Shown piece after piece: positions 60,802 through 64,000 of a stretch of DNA of 64,000 nt. Made by a program: the position numbers and the translations under genes. The DNA is from Treponema bryantii (GTDB lineage Bacteria > Spirochaetota > Spirochaetia > Treponematales > Treponemataceae), in NCBI RefSeq assembly GCF_900113965.1, contig NZ_FORI01000002.1, forward strand, positions 361,036-425,035. Direction: 5' to 3'. The notes beneath the pieces are model-generated. The model was not told where the DNA came from and made no database searches. It saw only the letters and a list, made by a program, of their open reading frames with translations. How positions within the stretch are numbered: position 1 is the stretch's first letter; each line of letters begins with the position of its first letter.

Positions 60802-61019
60802 TATTTTAAAGTTTTTTGATATATAAATGGGTTCGGTCTATTTTTGGGTGTAACCTTAATTGGGGTTCAGCACGCAAATAGTGTTACGTAAATGGGGGTC
60901 AGACCAAATGTTAACAGATTTATAATTACTTTACTTACTATAATGTATATTCTGTCTACTTATAATAATGTTTTTTTGAGGGATAACTGTATATCCGTAA
61001 GCGTCAATTTTCCGCCCTA
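60802..61019. other. Intergenic stretch with GGGGGTCAGACC motif and IS66 end
   Basis: No gene. It contains GGGGGTCAGACC (60893-60904). This motif is familiar from degenerate repeats near REP-associated transposases. It also holds one arm of a 16-bp direct repeat and, from 60997, the GTAAGCG terminus of the IS66 element. Probably repeat debris around the insertion. Confidence 0.5.
60906..60921 (+). repeat. 16-bp direct repeat flanking IS66, left copy
   Basis: AAATGTTAACAGATTT occurs here and again at 62780-62795, about 1.86 kb apart, on either side of the IS66 transposase gene. Too long for the usual 8-bp IS66 target duplication. It may be part of an older repeat into which the element inserted or a recombination scar. 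Confidence 0.65.
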
Positions 61020-62779
61020 TTAGGCTATTAAGACCGTTGAAACATCAGATTTTTGAATCAATTTGATATTCCAAGGAAGAAGTTCTGACCAGTTTGAATC
61101 AGTCCAGTCTGTTGTATCTGCGGCTAATTCAAAGATTGAAGAAAGATATTCTTCAGGTTTGATACCATGTATTTTAGCACATTCTATGAGAGAAAACAAT
61201 AGGCATGTTGACCTAGAGCCGTCTTCTGATGCAGAAAACAGGAAGTTTTTTCTTGATAAAACATACGGACGGATTGAGCGTTCACTGACAGAGTTATCCA
61301 GATAAATCTCAGGGCAATCAAGATAATTCATCAGATGAGGCCATGCATCTATTGCGTACTTAAGAGCTTTTCCAAACTTAAATGAAGCCGGAACTTTAGG
61401 CTGAGTCTTAATCATCCAGTCATAGAATTCATCCATAATCGGCTTAATAATTTCCCGACGTTTTACAACAAACTCTGCATCCGAAAGATTCTTCTCTCTC
61501 AATAGATTCTCTTCATGATACATCTGCTGAATGTATTTTATAGCCTTGGCAGAGCCCTTGGATTTCCCGTTGAGTAATGCGTCATAAAACTTTCTGCGTA
61601 TATGTGCAGCACAAGCGATATGAATAATTTTGTCTTTCGGATAAAGAAGTTCATGTTCTTTTAGTGCAGCTTCATATCCGGGATATTCATCAGTCTGAAG
61701 CCATCCTTTGAATCCGTTGATGAAAGGCCTGATGTATTTCGGACTCCGGCTTTCAAAATAGCGGTAAACAACAACCTTTTTGTTTTTCGGTCCACCATGA
61801 GCTAGCCAGATGTAGGATTTCTTGCGATCCTTATTACCGTTCTCGTAATTCAGAATCCTGCAGGTTGTTTCATCCATGTTCAGGACTTTTCCGGTTTTTA
61901 AATGCTTCATAAGCACATTTTCCAGAGGTTTTATCTTCTCATAAACCTCAAGCTGCCATTTATCCATCGTAGCCCTTGAAATATCGATTCCTTTTCTTTC
62001 GAAGTTCTGGGCTTGTCTGTAATACGGCATATGATTGCAGTATTTGTTGATAAAAATGTAACTCAGAAGCCCTGGTGTTGCTATTGATTTTGGAATGATA
62101 TTCTTTGCGGCAGGAGCCTGACGGAATACAGGATGATCTTCATCTCCGCTGCCTTCACATTTTCTGCAGGCATAAACCGGATAGATATGCTGTTCTACAT
62201 AAATCCTTTCAGGGATGATGTTTACTCTTTCAGTTACTTTCTCCCCTACTTTTACAAGCTTTGCTCCGCAGCCACAGATTTTCTCTGATTCAGGAATATC
62301 ATGATAAATCGGGATTCTTTCATAATTTTCATCAATCTTTTTACGGCCGCACTTACGTCTCTTATATGCCTTTACGAGGACGTTTTCTTCTTTCAATTCT
62401 TCAAGTTCTTCATTTGTAAGAAGTTCATTCTCTGGAAAATCATCAAGGTCATCAAATAACGGAAGCCACTGTTCGAATAATTTTTCAGAATGACTGCCGA
62501 AACGATATGACATCTGAGTTCTCAGTCGTTCTTCAAGCCCGAGAATTTTTAAATCTTTTGAATTATTGTCAGATTTGAGGCTTTTTATTTCTTCATCTTT
62601 TTGTTTCAGCTCTTCTTTCTGCTGATTTATTGTGAATAATTGTAATGTGATTTTTTCATCTTTAGAGGAAAGTAACTTGTCCTTTAAAACAAGCTGCTGC
62701 TGCATTGATTCAATCTCAATCTTTGCAGCAGCCAATTCTGTGAGTGCTTCCTGTATTGTCACTTCCCTTTTCATGTTTT
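60997..62779 (-). mobile_element. IS66-family element, one end visible
   Basis: The end downstream of the transposase begins GTAAGCGTCAATTTTCCGCC (60997-61016), the canonical IS66 terminus. The matching end (…CGCTTAC on the plus strand) is not found between the transposase start and the next gene. No tnpA or tnpB accessory genes lie upstream of the transposase. The element is therefore truncated on that side or a transposase-only derivative. Confidence 0.7.
61020..62774 (-). CDS. IS66-family transposase (TnpC)
   Basis: A 584-residue DDE transposase. It has a coiled-coil N-terminus (about 1-80) and a Cys4 zinc-finger-like domain (CGCGAKLVKVGEKVTERVNIIPERIYVEQH..YACRKCEG). The catalytic core contains LNMDETTCRIL, GWLQTDEYPGYEAAL, ACAAHIRRKFYDAL and the distal DNSVSERSIRPYVLSRKNFLFSASEDGS with the catalytic Glu. 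The C-terminal IS66 tail ELLPWNIKL follows. No frameshift or stop interrupts it, so it may be active. Its RNA would run towards the element end at 60997. Confidence 0.92.
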   Translation of the reverse strand: MKREVTIQEALTELAAAKIEIESMQQQLVLKDKLLSSKDEKITLQLFTINQQKEELKQKDEEIKSLKSDNNSKDLKILGLEERLRTQMSYRFGSHSEKLFEQWLPLFDDLDDFPENELLTNEELEELKEENVLVKAYKRRKCGRKKIDENYERIPIYHDIPESEKICGCGAKLVKVGEKVTERVNIIPERIYVEQHIYPVYACRKCEGSGDEDHPVFRQAPAAKNIIPKSIATPGLLSYIFINKYCNHMPYYRQAQNFERKGIDISRATMDKWQLEVYEKIKPLENVLMKHLKTGKVLNMDETTCRILNYENGNKDRKKSYIWLAHGGPKNKKVVVYRYFESRSPKYIRPFINGFKGWLQTDEYPGYEAALKEHELLYPKDKIIHIACAAHIRRKFYDALLNGKSKGSAKAIKYIQQMYHEENLLREKNLSDAEFVVKRREIIKPIMDEFYDWMIKTQPKVPASFKFGKALKYAIDAWPHLMNYLDCPEIYLDNSVSERSIRPYVLSRKNFLFSASEDGSRSTCLLFSLIECAKIHGIKPEEYLSSIFELAADTTDWTDSNWSELLPWNIKLIQKSDVSTVLIA

Positions 62780-63058
62780 AAATGTTAACAGATTTTAAAA
62801 CTTTTAAAAAGAGGGTGTATCAACTGGTTGTACCGCAACGGGCTTGACCCGTTGTCGGCTACGAACCTTTGTTATGGCAAAAATATATCGCATACAGTAT
62901 TAGATTTCTTAATTTCTTTTTTCGTTAAGAATTATTCTGTATTTTTTTGAAGCTACGCTTCTATTATTATATTTTTTCTAGCGGCGTAAAGCCGCGTACT
63001 ACTGTTTCCTTATGCTCCCCTAAAGTTCTCTTTCTATAATTATTTTACCACTAAAAAA
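62775..63058. other. Intergenic stretch with three hairpins
   Basis: No gene of convincing size. It holds CAACGGG-CTTGA-CCCGTTG (62836-62854), a relative of the REP-like units at 1809-1883. It also holds GAAGC-TAC-GCTTC (62949-62961), followed by a T-rich run, and GCGGC-GTAAA-GCCGC (62981-62995). The second could be a weak plus-strand terminator. Confidence 0.6.
62780..62795 (+). repeat. 16-bp direct repeat flanking IS66, right copy
   Basis: The second copy of AAATGTTAACAGATTT, 6 bp upstream of the transposase start codon. It is flanked by GTTTTAAA and TTTTAAAAC, which pair, so it sits in the loop of an AT-rich hairpin. Confidence 0.65.
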
Positions 63059-63565
63059 TTACTCTCCAGCTTTTATCGAGTAATACTTGGCTGTATAATT
63101 CAGATTATCCCACTTTCTAGTATTTTGTTTAGCGTATTTATATTCAAATCCAAGTGATTCGCATAGTCTTTGTGATTTCTTATTTTCTTCAAAGCAACTG
63201 TAAATAAACTCTTTTCCACCGAGTTCTTCAAAAATCATTTTTAAGAGGAGCTGCATTGCCTGTTTTCCAAAACCTTTTCCCTGATACTTACTGGCAATAC
63301 AGATTCCAGTATCTTCAAAAATACAATCACCTGTGTCTACAGCTCCAAGAAAACCAATAACTTCATCAGTTTCTTCAAGGCAAATATAAAATGCAAGATT
63401 TGATTTTTGATATTCAATAGTTTTTTGTAATCTGATTTTTGCTTCTTCTATGTTCTCTACTGGTTTCCAAAGCATAAATTTTGCAAGTTCTTTATCTTGC
63501 CAGATATTATTCCACATAGAGTCCAAATCTTCTGATCTTGCTTTTCTTAGGATGATTTTTTCCAT
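63059..63565 (-). CDS. GNAT acetyltransferase, RimJ/RimL type
   Basis: A 168-residue protein between two insertion sequences. It starts MEKIILRKARSEDLDSMWNNIW, has motif A TGICIASKYQGKGFGKQAMQLLLKMIF, and a RimJ/L-like C-terminus ENKKSQRLCESLGFEYKYAKQN. It may be carried with or inserted between mobile elements. The start at 63565 is preferred by family; an in-frame ATG lies 24 bp upstream. Confidence 0.85.
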   Translation of the reverse strand: MEKIILRKARSEDLDSMWNNIWQDKELAKFMLWKPVENIEEAKIRLQKTIEYQKSNLAFYICLEETDEVIGFLGAVDTGDCIFEDTGICIASKYQGKGFGKQAMQLLLKMIFEELGGKEFIYSCFEENKKSQRLCESLGFEYKYAKQNTRKWDNLNYTAKYYSIKAGE

Positions 63566-63773
63566 TAATTTATAAATTCCACTTAACAAAAAAATTTTTT
63601 ACAAAAAGCAGGCCAGTGGCCTGTCGTCATAACAATTGCTTAAACGGTGGCGCGGCTTGACCGCGACATCCGCTTTGAAGCTTTGAAAATCATTAAGGCC
63701 CCAGTTTTATCATGCTAAGATAGATAAGTCCATCAGGGCACAATATCCTAATTAATTCGACAGGGGGACCTTA
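63566..63773 (+). other. Leader region of IS110 element with hairpins, possible bridge-RNA locus
   Basis: It contains CAGGCCA-G-TGGCCTG (63609-63623, a perfect 7-bp stem), CGCGG-CTTGA-CCGCG (63651-63665, REP-like) and then about 108 bp before the transposase ATG. That stretch includes TTGAAA and an AGGGGGACC ribosome site. In the IS110 group proper, the non-coding left end encodes the bridge RNA. The left end is not identifiable here. Confidence 0.45.
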
Positions 63774-64000
63774 ATGAGATTCTATAAGAACCAGCATCAA
63801 TTTTACATTGGAATCGACCTTCACGCAAGAACGATGTACATCTGTGTTATCAACAACATCGGGGAAACTGTATTCCACAAAAACATGGAATGTTCCAGAG
63901 ATAATCTGGAGCTTGTGACCAATACTTTTGGAAAGGACATTGTTGTTGGAGTGGAATGCATTTTTACCTGGTACTGGGTTGCAGATTTTTGTGCGGAGCA
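63774..64000 (+). CDS. IS110-family transposase, 5' part (runs off window)
   Basis: Seventy-five codons are visible. FYIGIDLHARTMYICVINNIG contains the first catalytic Asp of the DEDD core in a GIDLH motif. VVGVECIFTWYWVADFCAE contains the second acidic residue in a VECIFTWY segment typical of the family. AGGGGGA lies 5-6 nt upstream of the ATG. This RuvC-like recombinase family uses an element-encoded bridge RNA to choose donor and target sites. Confidence 0.92.
   Translation, partial: MRFYKNQHQFYIGIDLHARTMYICVINNIGETVFHKNMECSRDNLELVTNTFGKDIVVGVECIFTWYWVADFCAE

Noticed and set aside
60802..60996. Riboswitch or small RNA gene between the kinase-like gene and IS66
   Set aside because: The stretch lacks a stable multi-helix fold and terminator, and its GGGGTCAGACC-type motif points to repeat debris.
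61063..61305. Plus-strand open frame within the IS66 transposase gene
   Set aside because: It is antisense to the conserved C-terminal domain of the transposase and has no start signals.
1..64000. CRISPR arrays, rRNA operons, prophage structural genes, toxin-antitoxin pairs
   Set aside because: None was seen: no regularly spaced identical repeats, no rRNA sequence, no phage-type modules and no convincing toxin-antitoxin gene pair.

Overview
The window looks like a chromosomal segment of a Treponema-like spirochaete, probably a host- or rumen-associated species. This is inference from gene content: a FemX-type peptidoglycan bridge enzyme, an N-terminally anchored PilZ protein, a membrane HD-GYP protein, a MoxR/DUF58 operon, a GldFG-like ABC cluster and small zinc-ribbon/receiver-like proteins. 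The DNA is AT-rich with strong TATAAT boxes, and many genes abut or overlap in TAATG or ATGA junctions. No rRNA and only one tRNA gene is visible.

Region 1 (1-10 kb) holds the 3' part of metG, nadE, a FemX-like gene carrying two in-frame palindromic repeats, a DUF5718-like gene, and a minus-strand operon (methyltransferase, GNAT remnant, DinB-like protein, phosphodiesterase). That operon is preceded by what looks like a complete threonine-rich leader-peptide attenuator. Divergent from it is a transcription factor fused to a desulfoferrodoxin (superoxide reductase) domain. Region 2 (10-33 kb) is mostly core: a lipoprotein esterase, the MoxR/DUF58/DUF4129-like operon, a MATE pump, an HD-GYP protein, RNase Z, an ABC/GldFG/DUF4340 cluster, a PilZ protein, then a tightly packed run (HEAT protein, ComEC core, RsmA, YggS, two pseudouridine synthases). 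The last of these runs antisense into a tRNA-Leu(CAG) gene.

Region 3 (33-42 kb) has mfd, then a SOS-like mutagenesis module. UmuC and a protein that begins where mature UmuD' begins, and lacks the Ser-Lys dyad, face a divergent HTH-S24 repressor whose dyad is intact. Two dyad-symmetric candidate operators lie between them. A patatin, SlyX and a fusion of both bacterial N-degron aminoacyl transferases (Bpt and Aat) follow.

Region 4 (42-60 kb) is an accessory region rich in small stand-alone enzymes: seven apparently intact GNAT acetyltransferases, methyltransferase, VOC, MBL, ASCH, GrpB, 2'-5' RNA ligase and kinase-like proteins, and an ArsR/permease pair with visible operators. It is peppered with gene debris (ridA 5' fragment, GNAT 3' fragment, truncated acyltransferase, truncated azlD). 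Region 5 (60.8-64 kb) is mobile: an IS66-family transposase, palindromic REP-like hairpins, a further GNAT, and the 5' end of an IS110-family transposase that runs off the window.

The most interesting signals are the pre-trimmed UmuD'-like/UmuC module with its own LexA-type repressor, the HTH-superoxide reductase fusion, the threonine leader attenuator, palindromic repeats inserted in frame into genes, and a recurring leaderless promoter architecture.
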